Shown here: positions 47,419-59,038 of the stretch, one piece after another
Position numbering within the stretch: the stretch's first letter is position 1
Layout: each line of letters begins with the position of its first letter
Assembly (NCBI RefSeq): GCF_037975245.1
Contig: NC_092572.1
Location: 30,229,989-30,293,988, forward strand
From: Apostichopus japonicus
Lineage: Eukaryota; Echinodermata; Holothuroidea; Aspidochirotida; Stichopodidae
Direction of reading: 5' to 3'
Length of the DNA stretch: 64,000 nucleotides
Translations under genes and position numbers: made by a program
Notes under the pieces: generated by a model
What the model was told of the DNA's origin: nothing
The model's database searches: none
Seen by the model: only the letters and a program-made list of their open reading frames with translations

Positions 47419-48484
47419 TTAATTGAAGCACAACTCATGACTGTTACAAGTCCCAACCATTCATGTCATTGTTTCCTTATATCTCTGTCTTAGCGAGGGA
47501 TGACCCCTGTTAATTGTAGCACAACTCATGACTGTTACAAGCCCCAACCATTCATGTCATTGTTTCCTTATATCTCTGTCTTAGCGAGGGATGACCCCTG
47601 TTAATTGTAGCACAACTCATGACTGTTACAAGTCCCAACCATTCATGTCATTGTTTCCTTATATCTCTGTCTTAGCGAGGGATGACCCCTGTTAATTGTA
47701 GCACAACTCATTACTGTTACAAGTCCCAACCATTCATTGTTTCCTTATATCTCTGTCTTAGCGAGGGATGACCCCTGTTAATTGTAGCACAACTCATGAC
47801 TGTTACAAGTCCCAACCATTCATTGTTTCCTTATATCTCTGTCTTAGCGAGGGATGACCCCTGTTAATTGTAGCACAACTCATGACTGTTACAAGTCCCA
47901 ACCATTCATTGTTTCCTTACATCTCTGTCTTAGCGAGGGATGACCCCTGTTAATTGTAGCACAACTCATGACTTTTACAAGTCCCAACCATTCATGTCAT
48001 TGTTTCCTTATATCTCTGTCTTAGCGAGGGATGACCCCTGTTAATTGTAGCACAACTCATGACTGTTACAAGTCCCAACCATTCATGTCATTGTTTCCTT
48101 ATATCTCTGTCTTAGCGAGGGATGACCCCTGTTAATTGTAGCACAACTCATGACTGTTACAAGTCCCAACCATTCATTGTTTCCTTATATCTCTGTCTTA
48201 GCGAGGGATGACCCCTGTTAATTGTAGCACAACTCATGACTGTTACAAGTCCCAACCATTCATGTCATTGTTTCCTTATATCTCTGTCTTAGCGAGGGAT
48301 GACCCCTGTTAATTGTAGCACAACTCATGACTGTTACAAGTCCCAACCATTCATTGTTTCCTTACATCTCTGTCTTAGCGAGGGATGACCCCTGTTAATT
48401 GTAGCACAACTCATGACTTTTACAAGTCCCAACCATTCATGTCATTGTTTCCTTATATCTCTGTCTTAGCGAGGGATGACCCCT
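47419..48484 (-). repeat. 12-unit 86/91-bp tandem array derived from the 3' end of the FDXACB1-like gene
   Basis: Twelve tandem units, each ending (plus strand) in the GTCTTAGCGAGGGATGACCC segment. Units are 91 bp, or 86 bp where 5 bp around TGTCA are missing. The last unit runs into the FDXACB1-like coding end: read on the minus strand, every unit carries the codons for GVIPR and the stop TAA followed by 3' flanking sequence. Unit pairs 6-7 and 11-12 share the same two variants (TTACATCTC, then GACTTTT), which points to block duplication. Some units are almost identical, so the array is young. Confidence 0.95.
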
Positions 48485-49549
48485 AACGTCTCTTCAACTG
48501 CAGTTCGTATCCTTGTCTGCAAACTGCCTGCCTTGTCTTTCGTCAGTGCTTTATCACAAGATTGATAAACCATTCTATAACATCTGCTCTCTTTGCTAGG
48601 CTCCTCCTTCTGATGGAAAGTTTCTAGAAGATCAATTTGTTTGATGTCATCTCCAGCAATCCGTCGTACCAGTGAAAAGAATGTTTCCTCATCAAATTCA
48701 CTGTTAGACCAAAAGCTGAGGTCATGCACATAGGATGGTGCATAAAGACTGAATGGTACTACAGGAAGGAGTGAATTGTCAAGGCTGCATAGCCTAGTCC
48801 ACCATCGTATATCTGATGACCACAGCAATCTCATATCTTTAATTCCATACTTATTTATCACTATTTCCTCCAGGCAAACAGCCCCGACATAGCAGGTCTC
48901 AAACATCCAAAAACTGAATGAAATTGGTACCACAAAACCTTCATTTCTTATATGACCTTGCATCATACATATCTGGCTCCCAGAGGTACAGTTTGTGTCA
49001 GGATTTTGTGACATATCAATACTGCTTACTTTCAGCAAATTTACTTCTGCTGACATCGATATTGCATCTGCGAACTTTCTCATTTCTTGTTCCGCACAAT
49101 CATTTGAATCGTGTTTTCGTGAAAGGTTGACTAGAAGGTAATGTTTAAGAGGATAGCAGACAGAACTAATAGTGCAATTCCTATGTAATGTGACAACTGT
49201 CCAAAATTGACTGTGTTTGGTCATAGCCCTGACACATGAATGAAGGCAGTGGTGTATAGGAGCATCCAACAGGAACAAAATGGAAGTATGCACATACTGG
49301 TTATTGGCCATGCAAGGGTCACAGCATGTAGTATGTGTTCTTGAGGGAGCACCCTCAATAGTGCATGTTTGATGTGGTTCTCCAGAGTTGCTGCTTACCC
49401 CTGATTGGTCAGGTGGTCTATTCACTATTTTAGTTTGATTATTCAATCCTTCACTGGGTAGGAAATCCACACTTCTCTTCTCTATGCCCCAGGAGTCAAG
49501 AAGGTTTTCGCATTCACCTTTATATAGACTCTCTCGTAATTCTTTGATC
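48466..49549 (-). CDS. FDXACB1-like exon 5 (PheRS-like stretch, FDX-ACB domain, stop)
   Basis: Acceptor TTTTCCAG just before GATCAAAG; 1084 bp, open for 360 codons to TAA at 48468-48466. The first 230 or so residues are variable, with NPDTNCTSGSQICM and a FSFWMFETCYVGAVCLEE stretch. These are followed by KYGIKDMRLLW (as in PheRS C-terminal to motif 3), then an FDX-ACB domain of about 95 residues. The stop codon and the last five codons lie inside the tandem repeat unit. Confidence 0.92.
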
Positions 49550-52500
49550 CTGGAAAACAATGAAACTTGATGACATAGCCACTTAATGTTGGAAGTGTAC
49601 ACCAATAATACATTTATCTGATTGAAAAAAACACATACAATAAAAGTCAGTTCCTGTAAAACTTTTAAGGATCAACTTTATCAAGCAACATGAATAATAT
49701 CACAGAGATCACAGTTTTGTTTTGTCAGTGGCTGACAGTGTGACCAATCAAACGTTTTCAGCTCTACAAAAATGTCATGTACCTTACAAGCAGAAGAACA
49801 TTAGCTCTGGTATTATTGAATGAAATTATACCAGATCTGGGGAAGGCAGTTATCTTATAAACACCATTACATTTAATTTCAAACCTGGTGACTATTTGTT
49901 ACAAAGTTTATGTCTTTGAAGATCTGACAGCCATAATTGTGATCTACTTGTCAGTAGGATTCAACTTAGTACAGAGATACAACCAATCGTTTAAGTTTTC
50001 ATTGCAGAAAGCTACATTATTTAAGATGAATATTCTTAAACACAAGTTTTTGTTTGGTTACTAATTTTGACAAGTTTTGACATCTATGAAGTGTTGCTCA
50101 AGATAACATTACCGTCCACAAATTAAGGTGTCCTTGATTTTTCATCAAATCAACAATTGGGGTTAGTAGCAATAAATTGATGATTACATACTAAACTTGG
50201 TAGAGCAGACACTTTTCTCATTTAAAATATGCAAATGGGAAACTTTCCAAATTTTTATGCTTCTCAACAATGTGAAATCAAATTGGACTAGTCAAGCAAA
50301 CCAATTACATTGTATGTATGGAATGTAGTAAGTTTATCAGAGACAATACATGAAGCCAGCTTGCACTAGCTACCTTGTTATCTTCTCTGGTTGGTCTTCT
50401 ACAGATGATGAGAGGTCATGCCTCTGAAACACATGTATCACTGCCCCAGATGTAATGAAAGACTTGTCTTGGCTCCTGAAATTTTCAAACAAATAAATGT
50501 GTCAATTTGCAAAATATTCTTTAATATAATATCAATATTGTTTTGTAATTAGCAAAAAAAATAACTAAGATGATAATTCACTGCAAAAAGGTGCAGGCCT
50601 AAACATATGTCTTCCTTATGACAAGAGGGTGAAAAGGTTAAACCATTCAAAGACGTCAAAAATCAGTACAGATCTACAGTATAGCAATGTAAATACACCT
50701 CTTCCAGTGATACCACAGAGTACAGATCTATAGCAATGTAAATACACCTTTTCCAGTGATACCACAGAGTACAGATCTATAGCAATGTAAATACACCTTT
50801 TCCAGTGATACCACAGAGTACAGATCTATAGCAAAGTAAAACCTCCTTTTCCAGTGACAGCACAGTGTACAGATCTATAGCAATGTAAATACACCTTTTC
50901 CAGTGATACCACAGAGTACAGATCTATAGCAATGTAAATACACCTTTTCCAGTGATACCACAGAGTACAGTTCTATAGCAATGTAAATACACCTTTTCCA
51001 GTGATACCACAGAGTACAGATCTATAGCAATGTAAATACACCTTTTCCAGTGCTACCACAGAGTACAGATCTATAGCAATGTAAATACACCTTTTTCCAG
51101 TGATACCACAGAGTACAGATCTATAGCAATGTAAATACACCTTTTCCAGTGATACCACAGAGTACAGATCTATAGCAAGTTAAATACACCTTTTCCAGTG
51201 ATACCACAGAGTACAGATCTATAGCAATGTAAATACACCTTTTCCAGTGATACCACAGAGTACAGATCTATAGCAATGTAAATACACCTTTTCCAGTGAT
51301 ACCACAGAGTACAGATCTATAGCAATGTAAATACACCTTTTCCAGTGATACCACAGAGTACAGATCTATAGCAAAGTAAAACCTCCTTTTCCAGTGACAG
51401 CACAGTGTACAGATCTATAGCAATGTAAATACACCTTTTCCAGTGATACCACAGAGTACAGATCTATAGCAATGTAAATACACCTTTTCCAGTGATACCA
51501 CAGAGTACAGTTCTATAGCAATGTAAATACACCTTTTCCAGTGATACCACAGAGTACAGATCTATAGCAATGTAAATACACCTTTTCCAGTGCTACCACA
51601 GAGTACAGATCTATAGCAATGTAAATACACCTTTTTCCAGTGATACCACAGAGTACAGATCTATAGCAATGTAAATACACCTTTTCCAGTGATACCACAG
51701 AGTACAGATCTATAGCAAGTTAAATACACCTTTTCCAGTGATACCACAGAGTACAGATCTATAGCAATGTAAATACACCTTTTCCAGTGATACCACAGAG
51801 TACAGATCTATAGCAATGTAAATACACCTTTTCCAGTGATACCACAGAGTACAGATCTATAGCAATGTAAATACACCTTTTCCAGTGATACCACAGAGTA
51901 CAGATCTATAGCAAGTTAAATACACCTTTTCCAGTGATACCACAGAGTACAGATCTATAGCAATGTAAATACACCTTTTCCAGTGAAACCACAGAGTACA
52001 GATCTATAGCAATGTAAATACACCTTTTCCAGTGATACCACAGAGTACAGATCTATAGCAATGTAAATACACCTTTTCCAGTGATACCACAGAGTACAGA
52101 TCTATAGCAATGTAAATACACCTTTTCCAGTGATACCACAGAGTACAGATCTATAGCAATGTAAATACACCTTTTCCAGTGATACCACAGAGTACAGATC
52201 TATAGCAATGTAAATACACCTTTTCCAGTGAAACCACAGAGTACAGATCTATAGCAATGTAAATACACCTTTTCCAGTGCTACCACAGAGTACAGATCTA
52301 TAGCAATTTAAATACACCTTTTCCAGTGATACCACAGAGTACAGATCTATAGCAATGTAAATACACCTTTTCCAGTGATACCACAGAGTACAGATCTATA
52401 GCAATGTAAATACACCTTTTCCAGTGAAACCACAGAGTACAGATCTATAGCAATGTAAATACACCTTTTCCAGTGATACCACAGAGTACAGATCTATAGC

Positions 52501-55500
52501 AATGTAAATACACCTTTTCCAGTGATACCACAGAGTACAGATCTATAGCAATGTAAATACACCTTTTCCAGTGAAACCACAGAGTACAGATCTATAGCAA
52601 TGTAAATACACCTTTTCCAGTGCTACCACAGAGTACAGATCTATAGCAATTTAAATACACCTTTTCCAGTGATACCACAGAGTACAGATCTATAGCAATG
52701 TAAATACACCTTTTCCAGTGATACCACAGAGTACAGATCTATAGCAATGTAAATACACCTTTTCCAGTGAAACCACAGAGTACAGATCTATAGCAATTTA
52801 AATACACCTTTTCCAGTGATACCACAGAGTACAGATCTATAGCAATGTAAATACACCTTTTCCAGTGATACCACAGAGTACAGATCTATAGCAATGTAAA
52901 TACACCTTTTCCAGTGAAACCACAGAGTACAGATCTATAGCAATGTAAATACACCTTTTCCAGTGATACCACAGAGTACAGATCTATAGCAATGTAAATA
53001 CACCTTTTCCAGTGATACCACAGAGTACAGATCTATAGCAATGTAAATACACCTTTTCCAGTGATACCACAGAGTACAGTTCTATAGCAATGTAAATACA
53101 CCTTTTCCAGTGATACCACAGAGTACAGATCTATAGCAATGTAAATACACCTTTTCCAGTGATACCACAGAGTACAGATCTATAGCAATGTAAATACACC
53201 TTTTCCAGTGATACCACAGAGTACAGTTCTATAGCAATGTAAATACACCTTTTCCAGTGATACCACAGAGTACAGATCTATAGCAATGTAAATACACCTT
53301 TTCCAGTGATACCACAGAGTACAGATCTATAGCAATGTAAATACACCTTTTCCAGTGATACCACAGAGTACAGATCTATAGCAAGTTAAATACACCTTTT
53401 CCAGTGATACCACAGAGTACAGATCTATAGCAATGTAAATACACCTTTTCCAGTGCTACCACAGTGTACAGATCTATAGCAATGTAAATACACCTTTTCC
53501 AGTGCTACCACAGAGTACAGATCTATAGCAATTTAAATACACCTTTTCCAGTGATACCACAGTGCAAAGATCTATAGCAAAGTAAAACCTTTCCCAGTGC
53601 TACCACAGTGTACAGATCTATAGCAATGTAAATACACCTTTTCCATTGATACACAGTGTACAGATCTATAGCAATGTAAATACACCTTTTCCAGTGATAC
53701 CACAGAGTACAGATCTATAGCAATGTAAATACACCTTTTCCAGTGATACCACAGTGCAAAGATCTACAGCAAAGTAAAACCTCCTTTTCCAGTGACAGCA
53801 CAGTGTACAGATCTATAGCAATGTAAATACACCTTTTCCAGTGATACCACAGTGTACAGATCTATAGCAATGTAAATACACCTTTTCCAGTGATACCACA
53901 GAGTACAGATCTATAGCAATGTAAATACACCTTTTCCAGTGATACCACAGAGTACAGATCTATAGCAAGTTAAATACACCTTTTCCAGTGATACCACAGA
54001 GTACAGATCTATAGCAAGTTAAATACACCTTTTCCAGTGATACCACAGAGTACAGATCTATAGCAATTTAAATACACCTTTTCCAGTGCTACCACAGAGT
54101 ACAGATCTATAGCAATGTAAATACACCTTTTCCAGTGATACCAGTGTACAGATCTATAGCAATGTAAATACACCTTTTCCAGTGATACCACAGAGTACAG
54201 TTCTATAGCAATGTAAATACACCTTTTCCAGTGATACCACAGAGTACAGATCTATAGCAAGTTAAATACACCTTTTCCAGTGATACCACAGAGTACAGAT
54301 CTATAGCAAGTTAAATACACCTTTTCCAGTGATACCACAGAGTACAGATCTATAGCAATGTAAATACACCTTTTCCAGTGCTACCACAGAGTACAGATCT
54401 ATAGCAATTTAAATACACCTTTTCCAGTGCTACCACAGAGTACAGATCTATAGCAATGTAAATACACCTTTTCCAGTGATACCAGTGTACAGATCTATAG
54501 CAATGTAAATACACCTTTTCCAGTGATACCACAGAGTACAGATCTATAGCAATGTAAATACACCTTTTCCAGTGATACCACAGAGTACAGATCTATAGCA
54601 AGTTAAATACACCTTTTCCAGTGATACCACAGAGTACAGATCTATAGCAAGTTAAATACACCTTTTCCAGTGATACCACAGAGTACAGATCTATAGCAAT
54701 GTAAATACACCTTTTCCAGTGCTACCACAGAGTACAGATCTATAGCAATGTAAATACACCTTTTCCAGTGCTACCACAGAGTACAGATCTATAGCAATGT
54801 AAATACACCTTTTCCAGTGATACCACTGAGTACAGATCTATAAATTGTAAAACCTCCTTTCCCAGTGCTTAGAAACTGAAAAGAAGTATTGCTATGAAGA
54901 TATCTTTTAAGTCTTCATGCTGTTTATGATGAATACAAGTCAGCTACATGCAACTAGACAAAATTCAAAAGTGGGGGGGAGGGGAGGGCATGAACCTTTA
55001 TGGAAAGGTCAGAAGCAAATAAAGTATTTAAAGAGATGTGGCTGTTGTGTCCCAGGGTCATTGAAGTCAACTCTCCATGTTTAAGGTCTTCCCCAGAAAA
55101 TTATATATCAAATGTTGCATTCTGAGGCATATTTAGACTATAAAGTTAGGTCTCAACACCAGGTTGTGCTTATAAACACAATTGCATTTTTGTGTGGGTT
55201 TGAAAGGGGTGGGTACACCAGGAGGAGTTCCCTGGCTGAATTTTGAAGTCTCCAAGTAGTCCTTTGTGACAGCATTAAAAATGATCATCAGTGTCATTCC
55301 ATGGTTATCGAGTATGACTGCAATTTTTACACAAATACAATACAAATAACAGAAATAAAGATAATAATCATCAACACACAGGATAGTCAGAGACAACAAT
55401 GTTATCCAGTGATTGTCTACTGTCATCAGCAAAGTAAATGTCTATCATAGTACATAGTAAAGCAAAACTGCATAAACCATCAACTAATTACCTATAGCCA

Positions 55501-57358
55501 GTATTCTTGTAAAGCTTCCATTCACTGACATCAAAAGGTGTTGTGTGTATTAAAATGAGATCACCATACGTTGCCATGGATACAATTTGCCATGAGTTGT
55601 GCCATTGTCGTTGAGGATAATCACTGGGTGTACCACCTTGACCATTACAGAGTGTCACCACCACTGCACCATTCTCTGTGAGTAACTGTGATGCACTTAC
55701 AAGATAAAAAATGTACTCTTTGATTACAGCTGACTACAGGATGCTTATAAATGTACATAGGGTTATTCCATCATATCTACTGTATGAGTCAAACTCAGGA
55801 TTTGAGTTTGCTCTGAAGACAAATAGGTTCATAGGTTAGCTGATAACTGAAAAGGGAAGTTATGGCAGCTTTGGGGGTTTTTAGCATTCATTTAAACAGA
55901 CATGTTAGTTACCTGGTTGGTCTCAATAAAACAATACATTTCAGAGGAGTACAATCCTTCAAAGAGTGAACACATGTATACTCCTGGGGGAATGGGGCTT
56001 TAGCATTTCTACCAAGGTAGTACCATTTAGAGTAAGCCATTCCCTGGATATGAAGGTATTGCACTCTACCTCCTCCCCTCCCCCCACCCCTCCAATTTCA
56101 ACAATATTCATCCTAGGAGTTTGTTTTGATGTTAGTTTGTAGTCATTACTAATATTGAACACATGGAAAGACCTATCACATATTTTATTCCACACTGTTG
56201 AACCTACCTCATAAAAAATCCTTTGAGGAGTTGCCTGTTTTTCTGAATGTTTCCTTTACCCCCTATGTGAGGAAACTGGAATATCATACAGTCAAACTCT
56301 TTTGTAGCCAATTGCAAATGCTGATGTAACTTAGTAGCATCAACTCCATACATTACTGTTGCACCTGTAATGAGCAGAATAGGAAGACAACTTTGCAACA
56401 ACAAAAAATGAAACCAGGACACTGAAAATGGCACACAAAAGCAGCTCATTCTGAAATCTTGGATATTCAGGACTAGCAGTATAGCACAATCTTCAATTTG
56501 GTCAAATTTCCTATTAGAAATACAGATAATTTGTACCTACTCTAATAATCAATTTGCAGTGTCTTTACAATAAATGTAGTCATTAGTAGTAATTAGATGA
56601 CAAAACAAATAACAGACTAGACTCATTTCAGACATCTTCAACCGCTGTCTGTATAACAAATTCTACATCAAAGCAAGATTTAAAAGACATTTTCTTCTTC
56701 TTATTTAAGTAATATCAAGCAGTGCTGTTCCCATCTGAAGTATTTAAAGATATGCTTTATTGGCTCCAATTATAGCATGCTATAGCTAGGAAAGTTTTGT
56801 GATTACGTAGTTGACCTGCCACGGTCGTAAATCGACCTCAGGCTTAACAATTAGCCTGCGTAGCTTCTTACAGTAACACCATTACCCTCTTTGTGTAAAC
56901 ACTGTGTGGAAATATGTTTATGTTAACAGTTTAGTTTAACATACAGCAAATGATCTTCAAATGGTCTGAGGAAAATGAGGATCACTATTGCAACCTCACT
57001 TTATTTCCTCTGAAAAATAAAAAATAAGCATTATGTATCCCTCTTCACACAACAATTATTTTGACATTCTGTAATCACCACTTCAAACTGAAACAAATAT
57101 CATCTCGGGAAAACTTAGCTATTCGAATTGCAGGTGATACCAGAATTCAACATAAATGCTATATATACCTGCTCTCTCTAAATCCATAACATTTTGCAGT
57201 GTTCCTCCATATTTCTTCAAATTTAAATCCTGGTCTTCATAGCATGTTGTTACCATTCGAGTCACTCTTTGCAATTTTTGCTGAAGCATGTGGGAAAAAG
57301 AGAAATTACCCTCTCCCACTAGAAGAAGATGATCATACTGCTTCAAGATGTTTTCCAT
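48466..57358 (-). CDS. FDXACB1: FDXACB1-like protein (five exons, complete)
   Basis: Exons in transcript order: 57169-57358, 56208-56364, 55492-55695, 50374-50475, 48466-49549 (complement). All introns are GT-AG and the phases (1, 2, 2, 2) close into 578 codons plus stop; the human protein is slightly longer, from memory. Residues 1 to about 210 form a BMT5-like (DUF2431) Rossmann domain: SAM-binding motif LLVGEGNFSFS at about 12, YGVDATKL, FPHIGGKG with NRQLLKGFF, then GAVVVTLCNGQ and KNTGYRSQDKSF. The long last exon has a poorly conserved middle, a mitochondrial PheRS-like stretch (KYGIKDMRLLWSSDIRWW) and a C-terminal FDX-ACB domain (VHDLSFW, DDIKQIDLLETF, CYRMVYQS, LGVIPR). Yeast BMT5 methylates 25S rRNA uridine; FDX-ACB domains bind tRNA anticodons in PheRS. 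The role of FDXACB1 itself is not established. Convergent with the nephrin-like gene, 2.4 kb between stop codons. Confidence 0.93.
50374..50475 (-). CDS. FDXACB1-like exon 4
   Basis: Acceptor TTTCAG, donor GTAGCT; 102 bp, phases 2 and 2. It encodes SQDKSFITSGAVIHVFQRHD then SSVEDQPEKIT. With exon 3 it forms the BMT5 ending, GYR-x-F followed by a strand ending in F. It is separated from exon 3 by a 5.0-kb intron that is mostly 49-bp satellite. Confidence 0.87.
50664..54870. repeat. 49-bp satellite array, about 85 units, in FDXACB1-like intron 3
   Basis: A 49-bp unit (plus strand: AGTACAGATCTATAGCAATG, then TAAATACACCTTTTCCAGTG, then ATACCACAG) repeats head to tail for 4.2 kb. Variants include GCAAGTTAAA, GCAATTTAAA, GTGAAACC, GTGCTACC and a rarer AAAACCTCC...GACAGCACAGTG form. 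The segment from about 50702 to 51241 is repeated almost exactly 540 bp further on, a higher-order duplication of 11 units. Short open frames on the minus strand are by-products. The array fills most of the 5,016-bp intron between exons 3 and 4. Confidence 0.97.
55492..55695 (-). CDS. FDXACB1-like exon 3
   Basis: Acceptor TTGTAAG, donor GTAATT; 204 bp, phases 2 and 2. It encodes ASQLLTENGAVVVTLCNGQG, QRQWHNSWQIVSMA, FDVSEW and YKNTGY, the last strands of the Rossmann-like domain. The spliced junction FFM-S-ASQLL reads smoothly from exon 2. Confidence 0.9.
56208..56364 (-). CDS. FDXACB1-like exon 2
   Basis: Acceptor ATTACAG, donor GTAGGT; 157 bp, phase 1 in and 2 out. It encodes ATVMYGVDATKLHQH, FDCMIFQFPHIGGKGNI and NRQLLKGFFM, standard BMT5-like segments (FNFPH-like motif and the following LL-FF helix). 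Confidence 0.91.
57169..57358 (-). CDS. FDXACB1-like exon 1 (start codon, SAM motif)
   Basis: ATG at 57358-57356 (complement), followed by MENILKQYDHLLLVGEGNFS, where GEGNFSFS is the glycine-rich motif of the BMT5 family. The exon ends after 63 codons plus one base at donor GTATAT. This Met is chosen because the motif begins about 12 residues downstream, as in the family. Confidence 0.9.
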
Positions 57359-58165
57359 TATCTATTGATAAATAATATGTTGAAACAAAAGAAGTGTTCA
57401 TAAAAAGGATGAAACATGTCAATGTCTGTAGACTTAAGAAGTCAAGCGGTAACATGTACAGGTATCTTGTCTCTGTAGCAACTTAAAACTGATCTGAACT
57501 GATGGTTCATGAGAATTTGCATTATTTGCTTTTGTCAATGACTGAGAAATAAAATAGTTGATGATTTACAGTCAAAAGTCACCATTTTGAAAAGTAGATA
57601 CAAGTCCAAAATACATGAAAGAGAACAAACAATTAATAGCCAAGTTTCAGAAGGATTTCTGTCTAGTCACACAGCTACAAGAGATATCATGCACAGTATG
57701 AAAATCGCAAATTCTCATTGGTCAATCTTGTTAAATATCCTTATATTGAATAAACCTCCAAAACAGGTGTCCATTTGTCATCTGGAAAAAGTTGACAGTA
57801 GGTTAACTTAATCTATCTCTAAACAATCCAATTCTAGGTGACATTATAACCTCTTTTCCATTATCAAGTTGACCTGTCATTGATTCTCTGTATAAGTGTG
57901 CAGAATTGAAATATATCAGGATTTCTACTTTGCTCAGCCTAGCAAGCTGTTGTGTGTTTATACTGTATTATAATAAATCTTTGTATAAAAGTTAACTTTG
58001 AGGAGTATTTAAGCAGGTTTGTCCTAGATAACTTGACAAATACTTTTGGAAGACAAAGGGACATTTTGGTAGACAACTGGCACTGATAACGAGAGTCATT
58101 GCAAATTGTGTTCATTGTTAAACTCTCATGAACAGTAATAAATTATATTATTATAACAGAACAGC
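57359..58165 (-). promoter_or_regulatory. 5' flank of FDXACB1-like gene, no defined promoter
   Basis: The 5' UTR and promoter must lie here, but no TATA box at a convincing position, no CpG-rich block and no other gene were seen. A poly-C run occurs at about 58166-58178. Confidence 0.3.
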
Positions 58166-58189
58166 ACCCCCCCCCCCCCTATCACCTCA

Positions 58190-59038
58190 GCCAACCGTTA
58201 GCATTACATCATCACTGGATGCAGCAACCACGGTGTCTACACTGCAGACATGTGCTTTGCTAACGCTAGCATAAAGCACGAAGGTCTCTTATTGGCAGGA
58301 TCAAGTAGGGTTGAAATACATGGGTCCAAGGTAGAGCGAACGTCAAAGAGTGACTACTTAGGGGTATGCATAGATGATGAAATGACATTCGGTTGTCATA
58401 TATCGAAGGCATTGAGTAAAGTGTATTACATGCTGTCCAGCTTGGCTTACGTAGTATCTTTCTTCAATGAAGGTGCAAAGGAGAGTGTTTTCCGTTCTTT
58501 CATCTTGCCACACATTATATGCTGTACCTGTCTGGTATCACTTCATTTCCGCTAAAGATAAATCCAGACTGATAAAAGTCCTTAAGTATGCATCACAAAT
58601 ACTGCATATCGACTATCAATCATTAAGAGAGAAAGTAAATGAAGCTGCTAGGAGAGACTTCGTCAGAATGACACAAAAAATCAGGAATGACGAAAAACAC
58701 CCACTGCATGTCCCACTCATGAGTCATCTAGTGAAGTCAACCAGAACCCTCAGAAATCCAAATATCTTGCCCAAATATAGAATTCAACTGTAGAGAAATT
58801 CGTTCATATACCGTGCAGCAATGTTTATACAATTTGATAGTTTAGAACCTTTATTATAGTTTCAGTAATGACTGTTTCATTATTTTATGTTTAAACCATT
58901 TTACAATCTTATTTCTTTCACTTACCATTTACCATATCATTTGTTTAACCTTAACAAGAACTGTTTTTTGATGTACGACTATTTATAAATATTTTATATT
59001 TATACTGGTTTAAAATAAATCAAAATCGAAAATCAAAA
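58190..59038 (+). mobile_element. LINE fragment, reverse transcriptase C-terminal part with A/T-rich tail
   Basis: Frames give CFANASIKHEGLLLAGSSRV, SDYLGVCIDDEMTFGCHISK and ALSKVYYMLSSLAYVVSFF, then after a frameshift near 58535 CHTLYAVPVWYHFISAKDKS, RLIKVLKYASQILHIDY and a C-terminal LPKYRIQL. YLGVxIDD...HI and WYHF resemble the end of a non-LTR reverse transcriptase. The piece ends in an AAATCAAAATCG-type tail at about 59015-59038. Confidence 0.8.

Larger units (their letters stand above)
54871..57168 (-). other. FDXACB1-like introns 1-3, non-satellite parts
   Basis: Outside exons 2 and 3 there is ordinary intron sequence with no other element recognised. The satellite stops at about 54870, about 620 bp before exon 3. 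Confidence 0.5.

Noticed and set aside
48918-49130. Plus-strand 70-codon open frame
   Set aside because: Antisense shadow of the long FDXACB1-like last exon.
50973-51698. Identical 61-codon open frames on the minus strand inside the 49-bp array
   Set aside because: They are read-through of the satellite (49 bp x 3 = 49 codons) and differ with each indel; no start context or domain.
50664-54870. CRISPR-like array
   Set aside because: The 49-bp units are contiguous with no unique spacers, and the context is an animal gene intron.
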